A stretch of 64,000 bases of DNA from Methylobacterium oxalidis. GTDB lineage: Bacteria; Pseudomonadota; Alphaproteobacteria; Rhizobiales; Beijerinckiaceae. The notes below the pieces were generated by a model. It was given only the letters and a program-made list of their open reading frames with translations, searched no databases and was not told the DNA's origin. Location: contig NZ_BJZU01000016.1 of the NCBI RefSeq assembly GCF_007992195.1, forward strand, positions 1 to 64,000, written 5' to 3'. Of the stretch, positions 46,003 to 55,014 are shown piece after piece (position 1 is the stretch's first letter; each line of letters begins with the position of its first letter). Made by a program: the position numbers and the translations under genes.

Positions 46003-47619
46003 TCAGCTCCGCACGTGCTCCCACACCTTGGAAATGACGACCGAGCCCTCGCCCACCGAGGCCGCGACGCGCTTGACGGAGCCGGCGCGCACGTCGCCGA
46101 CCGCGAAGATGCCGGGATGCGACGTGGCGTAGGGCGAGCTCGCGCCGATCGCCACCCCGGTGCGCACGAAGCCGTGCTCGTCCAGTTCGACGAGGCCCGA
46201 GAGCCAGCCGGTATTCGGGGCGGCTCCCACCATGATGAACACGGCGCAGGTCGGGATCGTGCGTGTCGATCCGTCGGCGACAGTGCGGATCGTCACCGCT
46301 TCGAGGCGGTCATCGCCGTGCAGGGCGCTGACCTCGGCGCCGTACTCGATCGTGATCGCCGGATCGGCGTCGAGCCGGCTCGACAGGTAGTTCGACATCG
46401 AGGTGGCGAGCGACTGCCCGCGCACCAGAAGCCGGACGTGCCGTGCGGTGCGGCTCAGATACATCGCCGCCTGACCCGCCGAGTTGGCGCCGCCGATCAC
46501 GACGGCCTCGGCGTTCTTGCAGTAGCGCGCCTCGATCTCCGTCGCCGCGTAGTAGACGCCCGCTCCCTCGAAGTCCTCGAGGCGCGCGATCGGCAGCCGG
46601 CGGTACTGGACGCCGGTCGCGACGACGACGGCCTGTCCGCGAACGCGCTGGCCGTTCTCGAAGGTGGCGCAGAACGCGCCCTCTTCGAGGCGCTCCAGCT
46701 TCGCCACCCGCCGCGGCATCGCGAACCGCGTGCCGAACTTCATCGCCTGGACCTCGCCGCGCCAGACGAGATCCGCACCGGAAATGCCCGTCGGGAAGCC
46801 CATGTAGTTCTCGATCCGGCTCGACGTGCCGGCCTGGCCGCCGATCGCGACGTCCTCGACCACGAGCGCGCGCAGGCCCTCCGCGCCCGCGTACACGCCC
46901 GCCGACACGCCGGAGGGGCCGCCGCCCACGATGAGCACGTCGAAGGCTTCGTCGTCGATGAGGTTGTAGTTCAGGCCCAGCAGCTGCGCGACCTTGTCGG
47001 GCGTCGGGTCCGTCACGACGATGTCGCGCCCGAAGATCACGGCCGGACGGTCGGCCGAGATCGCGCAGCTTCGCGCGACATCCGCCGCCTCCGGGCTGCC
47101 CAGCGCGTAGGACCGGTAGGGCAGGCGGTTGCGGCTCGCGAACTCCGCGACCCGCCGAACGGCCCGGTCGTCGTCCTCGCCGATCAGCACCAGCGTGCCG
47201 TCGTGCGAGTCGAGCTGACGCCGCCGCCGGGCGGCCAGGACCGTGATGACGATGTCCGACATCTCGGGGATCTCGGACATCAGCCGCAGCATCTCCGGGC
47301 GCGGCACCTCGATGACGCTGGTCTCCTCGACCGCCCGCATGGGCATCGACCAGTTGCCGCCGTTCAGGAACGAGATCTCCCCCATGAACTGCGTCGGTCC
47401 GAGGGTCGAGGGAAGGTGGCGCTCGTCCGTGAACGGGTTCACCACCTCGATCTCGCCCCGCACGACGTAGACGAAGCGGTCGGCCGGCTCGCCTGCACGG
47501 GCGAGGAAGGCCCCGGCCGCGTAGCGGCGCTCGATTCCCGCGGCCCGGAGCGCGGCGACGTGCGACGCCGCGAGCGGTACGCGCTGCATCTCGCGCAGAT
47601 CCCGGCCGATCGATTCCAT
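46003..47619 (-). CDS. cNMP-binding domain / thioredoxin-reductase-like flavoprotein
   Basis: A 538-residue fusion. The N-terminal 130 residues form a cyclic-nucleotide-binding-type domain (VYVVRGEIEVVNPF, FMGEISFLNGG). After a linker, the FAD/NAD domains follow with VLIVGGGPSGVSAGVYAGAEGLRALVVE, GGQAGTSSRIENYMGFPTGI and the NADPH motif VVIGGANSAGQAAMYLS. VGAAPNTGWL and GIFAVGDVRAGSVKRVAASVGEG end it. The redox CxxC of classical thioredoxin reductases is absent: the equivalent region reads VYYAATEIEARYC. It is thus a reductase-like enzyme with a different acceptor, possibly gated by a nucleotide. It stands alone. Confidence 0.88.
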   Translation of the reverse strand: MESIGRDLREMQRVPLAASHVAALRAAGIERRYAAGAFLARAGEPADRFVYVVRGEIEVVNPFTDERHLPSTLGPTQFMGEISFLNGGNWSMPMRAVEETSVIEVPRPEMLRLMSEIPEMSDIVITVLAARRRRQLDSHDGTLVLIGEDDDRAVRRVAEFASRNRLPYRSYALGSPEAADVARSCAISADRPAVIFGRDIVVTDPTPDKVAQLLGLNYNLIDDEAFDVLIVGGGPSGVSAGVYAGAEGLRALVVEDVAIGGQAGTSSRIENYMGFPTGISGADLVWRGEVQAMKFGTRFAMPRRVAKLERLEEGAFCATFENGQRVRGQAVVVATGVQYRRLPIARLEDFEGAGVYYAATEIEARYCKNAEAVVIGGANSAGQAAMYLSRTARHVRLLVRGQSLATSMSNYLSSRLDADPAITIEYGAEVSALHGDDRLEAVTIRTVADGSTRTIPTCAVFIMVGAAPNTGWLSGLVELDEHGFVRTGVAIGASSPYATSHPGIFAVGDVRAGSVKRVAASVGEGSVVISKVWEHVRS

Positions 47620-47759
47620 GTCGCGCCCTCGTCACCCTGTGGCTGGTGCGGCGCAGCATCGACCGCCCGGCTTCGCCAGACAAGTCGCCCGACCCTGCAG
47701 CGCGGCGGTGCCGGGCACGCCCGATGCGATGGGCTCGATGCGGGAGCGTGGTAGGCTGA

Positions 47760-48233
47760 TCAAGGCGACGTCGTCGCCGTCCTCGCGATCTCGCGCAGCA
47801 GGCCGGACATCGCTCCCACGGCGGCGTCGGCGGAAGCACCGAGGCCGTGGCGGCGGGCGATATAGGCCGGGTCGTTGTACGACAGGAAGGTCGCGCCGGC
47901 CTCGTCCTGCCAGACCAGGGCCTTCAGGGGCAGGTCGATGCCGGCGGTCTGCGCCGACTGCATGAGCGGCGTGCCACCCTTGGCCGCGCCGAAGATCAAC
48001 AGGTCCGTCGGCCGCAGCGGCAAGCCCGCGGCGGCGGCACCGGCGGCGTGGTCGACATGGGCGAAGACGGTCATGCCCCTGGTCTTCACCTCGGCCTCGA
48101 GCCGTCCCATGGTTTCCGCCGGCCCGAAGGCACTTTTCAGGGTGATCAGTCCGTCCTCGGCCATCGCGCCCGCTCCCGACAGGTATGCCATCGCGGCCAG
48201 CCCGACGACCGCGCGCCACATCGAACCGACCAT
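47760..48233 (-). CDS. Exported DUF302 protein
   Basis: A 157-residue protein whose start is fixed by AGGAGG seven bases upstream. A signal peptide (MVGSMWRAVVGLAAMAYLSGAGAMA) is followed by a DUF302 domain with GMTVFAHVDHAAGA, LLIFGAAKGGTPLM and LPLKALVWQDEAG. The function of DUF302 is not established. It lies about 120 bases after the hypothetical gene below. Confidence 0.87.
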   Translation of the reverse strand: MVGSMWRAVVGLAAMAYLSGAGAMAEDGLITLKSAFGPAETMGRLEAEVKTRGMTVFAHVDHAAGAAAAGLPLRPTDLLIFGAAKGGTPLMQSAQTAGIDLPLKALVWQDEAGATFLSYNDPAYIARRHGLGASADAAVGAMSGLLREIARTATTSP

Positions 48234-48356
48234 CGCTCCGCCTCCTGAACGGCCAACCCGACCGAACCGCAGGTCCGGGTCACGGCTTCCGGCGGAAAGC
48301 TGCCGGTCTGCATCCAGCATCGAAGCCACGGAAGCGAGCATCTGCCAAGCTCGACC

Positions 48357-48713
48357 TCAGGCAGCGACGGCTTCGCAACCGGCTCTGCGCTCGCGCAGCA
48401 ATCGGCTCACGAGCGTCGTCATCACGGCTGCCAAGCCTTCCCGAAGCCGGCTTTCCGGCAGGCACTCCGCCTCGGCCAGCACGAAGCTGATGCTGGGGCT
48501 GCCGCCGCTCTCGCGCCCGAACTCGTCCCGAACGCGGAAGGCCGTGAAGCAGCCGTCGCCCGACTGAAACCGCTCCTCCAGGCGCATGTGCCGGTCGTAG
48601 CCCGGCGCATCGATCAACGCCTGCCGAGCGAAATCGAACACGTCCAGGGCCGAGACGAGGTGCGGACGCACCGGCCGTTCCAGCATGGCTTCGATGATGG
48701 CGAACGGGTCCAT
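48357..48713 (-). CDS. Hypothetical protein
   Basis: A 118-residue soluble protein starting at ATG 48713, with CGGAG nine bases upstream. The frame opens further to 48809 but without a better start. It begins MDPFAIIEAMLERPVRP and has no recognised domain or membrane helix. It may be co-transcribed with the DUF302 gene. Confidence 0.6.
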   Translation of the reverse strand: MDPFAIIEAMLERPVRPHLVSALDVFDFARQALIDAPGYDRHMRLEERFQSGDGCFTAFRVRDEFGRESGGSPSISFVLAEAECLPESRLREGLAAVMTTLVSRLLRERRAGCEAVAA

Positions 48714-48929
48714 GATGCTGCTCCGAGCCCTGGCGTCACGTCCCGCGACGACCTGAAGGCTGACGGCATTCTGAGCGGAAGGGCCGACGACGACCGTGAT
48801 GGTGGTCACTCAGATGGCCGCCCTCGATGAAGATCGGCAAAGGCCGCCGCCGGCCTGGAACCGTGCCGGCGCTCCCCGGTGCGGCGAGGAGCCGGATCAA
48901 GCCGCCCGCTGCCGGCGGAGCGGCCCACC

Positions 48930-50291
48930 TCACTTCTCGCGCCACGCCTTGCCGATCTGCTCCATGAGCGGCTTCGTCAGGTAGGAGAGCACCGTGCGGT
49001 CGCCGGTCTTGAGGAAGGCGTCGACCGGCATACCCGGCACGAGGCGGATGTCGCCCAGGCGCTTGCGCTCGGCCTCGGACACCCGGATGCGCGCCTTGTA
49101 GAAGCTCTGGCCCGTCTTCTGGTCCTGCGTCACGTCCGCGGACACGCGGTCGACCGTGCCGTTGATCTCGGGCGTCGTGCGCTGGCTCAGGGCCGAGAAG
49201 CGCAGGATCGCCGCCTGATCGATGTGAACGTGATCGATGTCCTTGGGCTGGAGCCGCACCTCGATGGCAAGCTCGTCGGCCTCCGGCACGATCAGCATCG
49301 CCGGCTCGCTCGGTGTCACGAGGCCGCCCACCGTGTGCACCGTCATCTGGTGGACGATGCCGTCCTGGGGTGCCCGCAGGTCGGTGCGGCGCAACTGGTC
49401 GAGGGCGGCCGTCTGCTTCTCCTCGTACTCCTGCCACTTGCTGCGGATCTCGGCGAGGTCCTTGCTGACCTCGTTGCGCATGTCCTCGTCGATCTGGATG
49501 ATCTGGAGGTGGACCTCGTTGATCTTGCCCTTGGCCTGCGCCAGCGAGGCCAGGAGCTTGCCCCGGTCGCCGTCGAGGCGCGCCGCCTCGCGCTCCAGGT
49601 TCGTCAGGCGGGAGATCTGGACGAGGTTCTTCTCCCAGAGCTCGCGGATGCCCTGGAGCTCACGGCTGACCGCCGCGGTCTCCCGCGTCTTCGCGGCCAT
49701 CTGCTCAGTGGTGCCGGCAATCTCCTGCTCGAGCTGCGTGATGCGCTCGCGCAGCTGCGACTTCTGGACGTTGCGGGTCTTCGCGCGGGCCAGGAACAGG
49801 CGCGTCTCGCTGTCGATCAGGCGGGCCACAGCCTCGTCCGAGGCGGCCCGGGCCTGGAAGTCGGACGGGAAGCTCAGGGCCATGTCGCCGTCGCGCTCGG
49901 CCTCCTCGCGGGTCCGCTTGGCGATCAGGGCGTCGAGGGCGCGCAGCACGATGTCGAGGCTCGCCCGCGGCTGCGTCTCGTCGAGCCGGACCAGAATGTC
50001 GCCGGCCTTGACGCGGTCGCCCTCGCGCACCCGCAGCTCGCCGACGATGCCGCCGACCGGGTGTTGCACCTTCTTGACGTCGCTCTCGACGACGAGCTGA
50101 CCCGAGGACATGACGGCGCCGCCGATCTCGGTGAACGTCGCCCACCCGCCGATGCCGCCGACCAGCACGGCGACGATGAGGGCGGTCCAGCGCACCTGGC
50201 GCCCGATCGCCGCGTGGACCGCATCCTTCCGGATGGCCTGGGCGGTGGCGGAAGAGCGGACGGAGTTCATCGGAAGGGCGGTCGGCATCAC
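48930..50291 (-). CDS. HlyD-family type I secretion membrane fusion protein (PrtE-like)
   Basis: A 453-residue adaptor with one membrane helix (residues about 35-58), the first lipoyl-like half motif VKKVQHPVGGIVGELRVREGDRVKAGDILVRLDET, a long coiled coil (about 100-290), and the second half with LRAPQDGIVHQM and PEADELAIEVRL. It links the ABC exporter to an outer-membrane pore in type I secretion. Its own promoter region carries a GTGA-N6-TCAC site at 50348. No TolC gene is in the cluster. Confidence 0.92.
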   Translation of the reverse strand: MMPTALPMNSVRSSATAQAIRKDAVHAAIGRQVRWTALIVAVLVGGIGGWATFTEIGGAVMSSGQLVVESDVKKVQHPVGGIVGELRVREGDRVKAGDILVRLDETQPRASLDIVLRALDALIAKRTREEAERDGDMALSFPSDFQARAASDEAVARLIDSETRLFLARAKTRNVQKSQLRERITQLEQEIAGTTEQMAAKTRETAAVSRELQGIRELWEKNLVQISRLTNLEREAARLDGDRGKLLASLAQAKGKINEVHLQIIQIDEDMRNEVSKDLAEIRSKWQEYEEKQTAALDQLRRTDLRAPQDGIVHQMTVHTVGGLVTPSEPAMLIVPEADELAIEVRLQPKDIDHVHIDQAAILRFSALSQRTTPEINGTVDRVSADVTQDQKTGQSFYKARIRVSEAERKRLGDIRLVPGMPVDAFLKTGDRTVLSYLTKPLMEQIGKAWREK

Positions 50292-50347
50292 GCGGGTCTC
50301 CTGTTCTCGGGCGTGATGCGACTGTTAGACGGGCTGCCGGCGCGATC

Positions 50348-50363
50348 CGTGACCCGGATCACA
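50348..50363. promoter_or_regulatory. CRP-like site upstream of the HlyD gene
   Basis: CGTGA-N6-TCACA, followed by CTCGG, 57 bases before the HlyD start. One of five such sites within the secretion cluster. Confidence 0.6.
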
Positions 50364-50372
50364 CTCGGGCGG

Positions 50373-51362
50373 CTACGGGCCCGGAAGGCGCAGAGAGAAG
50401 CTGTGCTCGGCAGCGCTCCCGTCGGCCCGCACGAGGCTGAAGGTCGCCACGTAGGTTCCGCTCGGCCAGCCCTCGGCCGGACGCTTCCTGCCCACGAACA
50501 TCAGTGCCTGCGCGCGCGGCTTGGTCAGCGGCGGCTGCCGGCTTGTCGAGAGGATGCGTCCGTCCGGCGTTCTGAGGATGAGGCTCTGCACATCGCCGGC
50601 ATCGAGCCCGATCACCCGTACCCAGGCGACGAGGGCGTCCCCCTGCGCGCTGGCCCCGCCGGTGGCCTCGGCCTCCACGGCGGCCATGCTCACGGGTCCG
50701 CCGGAGAAGCCGGCGTTGAGCACGGTCCCGGCCGGGTAGGCGAGCCCATCTCGGATGCCCTCGTCCCAGAGGCTGCCCTCCGGTCGGCTTGCCCCTGCGA
50801 CATCCGGCGCGAAGGGATCGACGGTCCGGCCGGCACGGCGGACCGTGAAGTGCAGGTGCGGAAACTCGCTCGCGCCCGAGAGCCCGACCTGGCCGAGCTC
50901 CTGGCCGGCGGCGACGGCCTCGCCCGGCCGGACCTTGAGGCTTCCCTTGGCGAGATGGCAGTACTGGGTCTCGTAGCCGTCCGCATGGGCCACGACGAGA
51001 CCGTTGCCGCACTCGACGCCCTCGACCGTCTCGATCCCGGCCTCGCGCACCGAGACATCCGGTGCGTCGTCGCGGGTGCGCAGCACGCGCCCGGCCGCCG
51101 CGGCCCGCACGCGCCCGAGGGGGCCGGCCGCCGCGACGCGCGACGTCAGGCGCAGATCGGTTCCATCGTGCCGATCGTAGGTGCGGGGACCGCCCGCGTA
51201 GTCGCGCGCGTCCGGGCCCGGATCGTGATCGACATGGTGCTGAACGAAGCAGTTTCGGCCCGGCTCGCAGGCGAGCGGCAACTGCAGTCGGAACGCCTCC
51301 GCCTGTGCCCCGGGCGAGCCCAGGGCTGTGCCCAGAGCGACGAGAAGGATGCGGGCGCGCAT
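50373..51362 (-). CDS. Exported M23-family metallopeptidase
   Basis: A 329-residue protein starting at ATG 51362 with a signal peptide (MRARILLVALGTALGSPGAQA). The M23 zinc site is complete: RHDGTDLR (H-x3-D) and PHLHFTVR (HxH), with CHLAKGS between them as in LytM-type enzymes. This family cleaves peptidoglycan cross-bridges, or binds without cleaving. The C-terminal 110 residues form an Ig-like beta domain. It lies within the type I secretion cluster, after a 71-residue protein. Confidence 0.88.
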   Translation of the reverse strand: MRARILLVALGTALGSPGAQAEAFRLQLPLACEPGRNCFVQHHVDHDPGPDARDYAGGPRTYDRHDGTDLRLTSRVAAAGPLGRVRAAAAGRVLRTRDDAPDVSVREAGIETVEGVECGNGLVVAHADGYETQYCHLAKGSLKVRPGEAVAAGQELGQVGLSGASEFPHLHFTVRRAGRTVDPFAPDVAGASRPEGSLWDEGIRDGLAYPAGTVLNAGFSGGPVSMAAVEAEATGGASAQGDALVAWVRVIGLDAGDVQSLILRTPDGRILSTSRQPPLTKPRAQALMFVGRKRPAEGWPSGTYVATFSLVRADGSAAEHSFSLRLPGP

Positions 51363-51451
51363 GGATCGGGACCTCGTCTGCGGATCGTCGGGTTCGTCGG
51401 TTCGGAGCGCCTCCGGGTCGGTCCCCGTGCGGCGTGCCGGTCCGCGCTCGC

Positions 51452-51667
51452 TCAGTGCAGTTGCGAGCGGATCCAGTTCGGCGGCAGCAGCTCGCCCTCG
51501 TCCGTGACGATCCAGGGCTGGCTTCCGGGAACCGCGAGGGTGTCCGCCGCCGCCGCGATCGCCTCGCGCAAGCTCGCGAACTGCTCCGGCTCGGCCGGGA
51601 AGAACTGCTCCGGGCCCGCGTGCCAGATCTTGAGGGAGGCGGGGCGGCTGAAGGCTTCGGTTTCCAT
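51452..51667 (-). CDS. 71-residue protein in the secretion cluster
   Basis: A small soluble protein starting at ATG 51667, with AAGGAA about ten bases upstream. It has a conserved-looking centre (FPAEPEQFASLREAIAAAAD) and ends in LLPPNWIRSQLH. It has no signal peptide and is unrecognised. It is placed 90 bases before the M23 gene, with a CRP-like site (51749) upstream, so the pair is likely one transcript. Confidence 0.6.
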   Translation of the reverse strand: METEAFSRPASLKIWHAGPEQFFPAEPEQFASLREAIAAAADTLAVPGSQPWIVTDEGELLPPNWIRSQLH

Positions 51668-51748
51668 GGCGGTGGTTCCTTGCTCGGGATTGCCGATCCG
51701 ATCGGCTCGTCTCAGATCCCGAGTGTCCCACCGGACCGGGACGGCGAC

Positions 51749-51764
51749 TGTGATGCGGATCACC
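51749..51764. promoter_or_regulatory. CRP-like site upstream of the 71-residue gene
   Basis: TGTGA-N6-TCACC, 82 bases before the start. It is the weakest match of the five, with one base off in the right arm. Confidence 0.5.
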
Positions 51765-51896
51765 GAAGCGCCGGGCGCGGATCGGGCGGCGGCCCTTCCG
51801 CGGCCGAGAGGCCCGGCGCACGACGGCACCGGGCCTCCGGAAGACGGTCGGGACGCGCGCGGCGAGGAAGGGCACCTGCCCGGACTCAGGAGACCT

Positions 51897-53660
51897 TCAC
51901 GCGCTCTGCGCGATCGGCAGCGGGACCGGGGCGTTCGCAGGGCGAGGGGGACGGGACGTCGCCGGTGCGGCGCCGGGTGCGCCCGCACCCTGCGGCCGCC
52001 GCAGGACCTCGTCCTTGGGGCCGAAGGCCCGGACCTGCCCGCCCTCCATCTTCAGCACCAGATCGACGCCGGCCAGGGCGCTCATCCGATGCGCCACGAT
52101 GACCACCACGCCGCCGCGCGCCCGGATGCCGAGGATCGCCCGCGTCAGGGCCGTGTCGCCCTCGCTGTCGAGATTGGCGTTCGGCTCGTCGAGCACGACG
52201 AGGAAGGGCTCGCCGTAGAGGGCGCGGGCCAGCCCGACCCGCTGCCGCTGCCCGCCCGAGAGTCCGGTGCCGCCCTCGCCGAGCTCGGTGTCGTAGCCCT
52301 CCGGCAGGCGCTGGATGAGCTCGTGGATCCCCGCGGCCCTGGCGGCCGCCTCGACGAGCTCCGGCGTCGCGTCCGCGGCGAAGCGTGAGATGTTCTGCGC
52401 GATCGTGCCGGCGAACAGGGTCACGTCCTGCGGCAGGTAGCCGATGTGGCGGCCGAGATCCTCCTGCGACCACTGCTCGATCGAGGTCCCGTCGAGCTGA
52501 ACGGCTCCGCGCAGCACCGGCCACACGCCGATCAGGCCGCGGATCAGCGTCGACTTGCCCGATCCGCTCGGGCCGATCACGGCGACGGCCTGTCCGGCCT
52601 TCAGGCCGAAGCTGGCATTGCGCACCGTCAGGCGCTGGCTGCCGCGCGGGGCGATGCTGATGCCATTCACCTTGAGAAAGCGGCAGGGCGCGGGCAGGCT
52701 GGACTTGCGGGGTGCGGCGGCGCCGTGGGCGGCGAGCGCGGTGAGGCGCTTCCAGGATTGCTGCGTCGCCACCACCGCCTTCCAGTTCGCGATCGTCGAG
52801 TCGAGCGGCGCCAGGGCCCGGCCGAGGAGCAGGGAGGAGGCGAGCAGGATGCCGGTGCTGCCGTCGCCGTTGATGACGAGCAGGGCGCTGACCGCGAGGA
52901 CGCCCGATTGCAGGGCCATGCGCGACATCTTGGAGACGGCCCCCATGGCGCCGGACACGTCCGAGACGCGCTGCTGGGCCATGAGGTAGCCCTGGTTGGC
53001 CTCGTTCCAGCGGGCGGCGAAGTGCGTCTGCATGCCCATGGCGAGGATGACGTCGGCGTTGCGGCAGCCGGCATCCGTGACGACGCTGCGGCGCGCGGCG
53101 TGCTCGCTCACGACCTTGAGCGGCTTGCGGGTGAGCCGGTCGGCCAGCACCGTGACCCCGAGAAGGAACAGGGCGCCGGCAACCGCGGTCAGCCCGATCA
53201 GGGGATGGAAGAGGAAGCAGAGCGCGAAGTAGAGGGGCATCCAGGGCAGGTCGCAGAGGGCGACGGGCGCGCCGCTCGAGAGGAAGCCGCGCAGCTGGTC
53301 GAGGTCCTGCATCGGCAGGTAGGTACCGCCCGGCGCGGCACCCTCCCGGGGACCCTGCACCATGGTCGTGAAGACGTGCGGGCTGAGGCCGTCGTCGAGG
53401 GCGGCGGCGATGCGGGTCAGCATGCGGGCGCGCATCGTCTCGAGGACGCCCTGGAAGGCGTAGAGCATCAGGGCGAGCACGACGAGGCCGACGAGGGAGG
53501 GGACGGAACGGCTCGGGATGACGTTGTCGTAGACGACCAGCATGAACAGCGAGCCGGTGAGGTAGAGCGTGTTCACGAGGCCGCTGGTGACCAGCAGGCT
53601 GATGAAGCCGGAGCGGCAGTGGGTGAGCACGGATCCGACATCTTGAGACTTCGTCGTCAT
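51897..53660 (-). CDS. Type I secretion ABC exporter (PrtD-like)
   Basis: A 587-residue half-transporter. The start at 53660 (MTTKSQDVG) has CGGAG nine bases upstream, although the frame is open further. The membrane part (to about residue 310) begins SGFISLLVTSGLVNTLYLTGSLFML; the ATPase has GPSGSGKST, TGLSGGQRQRVGLARAL and LVVLDEPNANLD. PrtD-type exporters move RTX proteins without a cleaved N-terminal signal. It lies between the RTX gene and the M23/HlyD genes, and its product is the natural exporter for both candidates. Two CRP-like sites precede it. Confidence 0.93.
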   Translation of the reverse strand: MTTKSQDVGSVLTHCRSGFISLLVTSGLVNTLYLTGSLFMLVVYDNVIPSRSVPSLVGLVVLALMLYAFQGVLETMRARMLTRIAAALDDGLSPHVFTTMVQGPREGAAPGGTYLPMQDLDQLRGFLSSGAPVALCDLPWMPLYFALCFLFHPLIGLTAVAGALFLLGVTVLADRLTRKPLKVVSEHAARRSVVTDAGCRNADVILAMGMQTHFAARWNEANQGYLMAQQRVSDVSGAMGAVSKMSRMALQSGVLAVSALLVINGDGSTGILLASSLLLGRALAPLDSTIANWKAVVATQQSWKRLTALAAHGAAAPRKSSLPAPCRFLKVNGISIAPRGSQRLTVRNASFGLKAGQAVAVIGPSGSGKSTLIRGLIGVWPVLRGAVQLDGTSIEQWSQEDLGRHIGYLPQDVTLFAGTIAQNISRFAADATPELVEAAARAAGIHELIQRLPEGYDTELGEGGTGLSGGQRQRVGLARALYGEPFLVVLDEPNANLDSEGDTALTRAILGIRARGGVVVIVAHRMSALAGVDLVLKMEGGQVRAFGPKDEVLRRPQGAGAPGAAPATSRPPRPANAPVPLPIAQSA

Positions 53661-53741
53661 GGCAGATCTCCGTGCTGAGCGATGTGGGCTGGGGCATCCC
53701 GACCGGGCATCAGGATTTGTATCGGGCCTGCCCCGGCGTTC

Positions 53742-53757
53742 CGTGACGGGGGTCACA
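53742..53757. promoter_or_regulatory. CRP-like site 1 upstream of the ABC exporter
   Basis: CGTGA-N6-TCACA, then CTC, 82 bases before the exporter start. Confidence 0.6.
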
Positions 53758-53869
53758 CTCCGAAGGCCGAGCCGGCCTGGCCCGCACGCAGGAGGGAAGC
53801 GCCCCCCTTCGTCACCGGAGCGCCAGGACGGTCGATCATGGCTGGGAGCGATCAGCGCCGATCCTGCGG

Positions 53870-53885
53870 CGTGACCGTGATCACA
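53870..53885. promoter_or_regulatory. CRP-like site 2 upstream of the ABC exporter
   Basis: CGTGA-N6-TCACA, 128 bases from the first site. It may serve the same promoter. Confidence 0.55.
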
Positions 53886-54015
53886 CGCGACACGCGCTGC
53901 CGCCTCGATCGGCGGAAGCTGGTGCAGCAGGCGCGAGCCGAGAGAGGGGCGATGAGGATTCGGCACGCCTCTTCGTGCGTCGATGGATCCGGGCTGCAGG
54001 ATCTGCGGACGACAG

Positions 54016-54044
54016 AAAATCCCGCCGACCTGAGGCCGGCGGGA
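54016..54044 (-). terminator. Intrinsic terminator of the RTX gene
   Basis: On the minus strand an 8-bp stem (TCCCGCCG and CGGCGGGA, loop of nine bases) is followed directly by TTTT, 38 bases after the RTX stop. This is a standard Rho-independent terminator, so the RTX gene is transcribed alone. Confidence 0.8.
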
Positions 54045-54081
54045 CTGTTGTGCGCGTCTGCCGATGACCGGCTGCGGCCTC

Positions 54082-55014
54082 TCAGTAGAACGAGACGTCG
54101 CCGTGCGGGTCGCCGCCCTTGACCACGATGTCGTGGTAGCCGGCATCGGTGGTGGAGTTGTAGGTCACGACGAAGTCGCCGCCCTTCTGCCAGATGCTGT
54201 ACTGCCCCTCGCCCGGCGTGGCGGTGTCGCCGGCGTAGCTGTAGTTGCCCTTGAGCATGATCTTGTCGCCCTCGGCACCGTTGAAGTCCGTGATGGTGTC
54301 GGCCTTGCCGGCGTAGACGTCGCCGGTGTCGCCCGTCTCGAACTTGAACCAGTCGGCGCCCTGACCGCCGGTCATGGTGTCGACGCCCTTGCCGCCGTAC
54401 AGGTCGTCGAAGCTGCCGCCGCCCGAGAGCGTGTCGTTGCCGTCGCCGCCGTAGAGCTGGTCGTAGCCATCCCCGCCCGACAGGTGGTCGTTGCCACCCT
54501 CGCCCTTGAGGACGTCGTTGCCCTTCTCGCCGTAGAGAGAGTCATCGCCCTCGCCGCCGTAGAGCTTGTCGGCGCCGTCGTAGCCGAGCATCGTGTCCTT
54601 GCCGGCCCCGCCGTACATGGTGTCGTCGCCGGTCCAGCCGTCGAGGTAGTCGTCGCCCTTCTCGCCGTAGAGGGTGTCGTTGCCGGCGCCGCCGTCGATG
54701 TGGTCGTTGCCGTCGTAGCCCAGGATGGTGTCGTTGCCGGCCTCGCCGTAGAGCTTGTCGTTGCCGGTCCAGCCGTCGATGTAGTCGTTGCCGTTCCCAC
54801 CGTGGATGGTGTCGTTGCCGGTCCCGCCGTAGAGCTTGTCGTTGCCGTTCTCACCCTTGATGAGGTCGTTGCCGGCTCCACCGTAGAGCTTGTCGTCGCC
54901 GTTCCAGCCGAGGATGGTGTCGTTGCCACCCAGGCCGTAGCCGGTGTCGTTGCTGTTGCCCTGGCCGATGAAGTCGATGAAATCGTTGCCGGCCGTTCCG
55001 AACTTCGTGGACAT
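54082..55014 (-). CDS. RTX calcium-binding repeat protein
   Basis: A 310-residue protein. The start at 55014 has AGGAG about nine bases upstream. Nearly the whole chain from residue 8 to about 220 is RTX nonapeptide (GGxGxDxLx type), about 20 copies, with no N-terminal effector or signal peptide. A 45-residue block of five nonapeptides is repeated once (DYIDGWTGNDKLYGE and DYLDGWTGDDTMYGG). The C-terminal 90 residues (GADWFKFETGDTGDV to GDVSFY) resemble the serralysin-type C-terminal export domain. Such proteins fold on calcium outside the cell. It is probably the cargo of the adjacent type I system and may be a surface or matrix protein. Confidence 0.9.
   Translation of the reverse strand: MSTKFGTAGNDFIDFIGQGNSNDTGYGLGGNDTILGWNGDDKLYGGAGNDLIKGENGNDKLYGGTGNDTIHGGNGNDYIDGWTGNDKLYGEAGNDTILGYDGNDHIDGGAGNDTLYGEKGDDYLDGWTGDDTMYGGAGKDTMLGYDGADKLYGGEGDDSLYGEKGNDVLKGEGGNDHLSGGDGYDQLYGGDGNDTLSGGGSFDDLYGGKGVDTMTGGQGADWFKFETGDTGDVYAGKADTITDFNGAEGDKIMLKGNYSYAGDTATPGEGQYSIWQKGGDFVVTYNSTTDAGYHDIVVKGGDPHGDVSFY

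Larger units (their letters stand above)
53661..54081. other. Intergenic region upstream of the ABC exporter
   Basis: About 420 bases without a supported gene. It holds two CRP-like sites (53742 and 53870) and the terminator of the RTX gene near 54020; nothing else was recognised. Confidence 0.55.

Noticed and set aside
54082..55014. Regular repeats with 27-bp period, CRISPR-like at first sight
   Set aside because: They encode RTX nonapeptides in one open frame and have no unique spacers.
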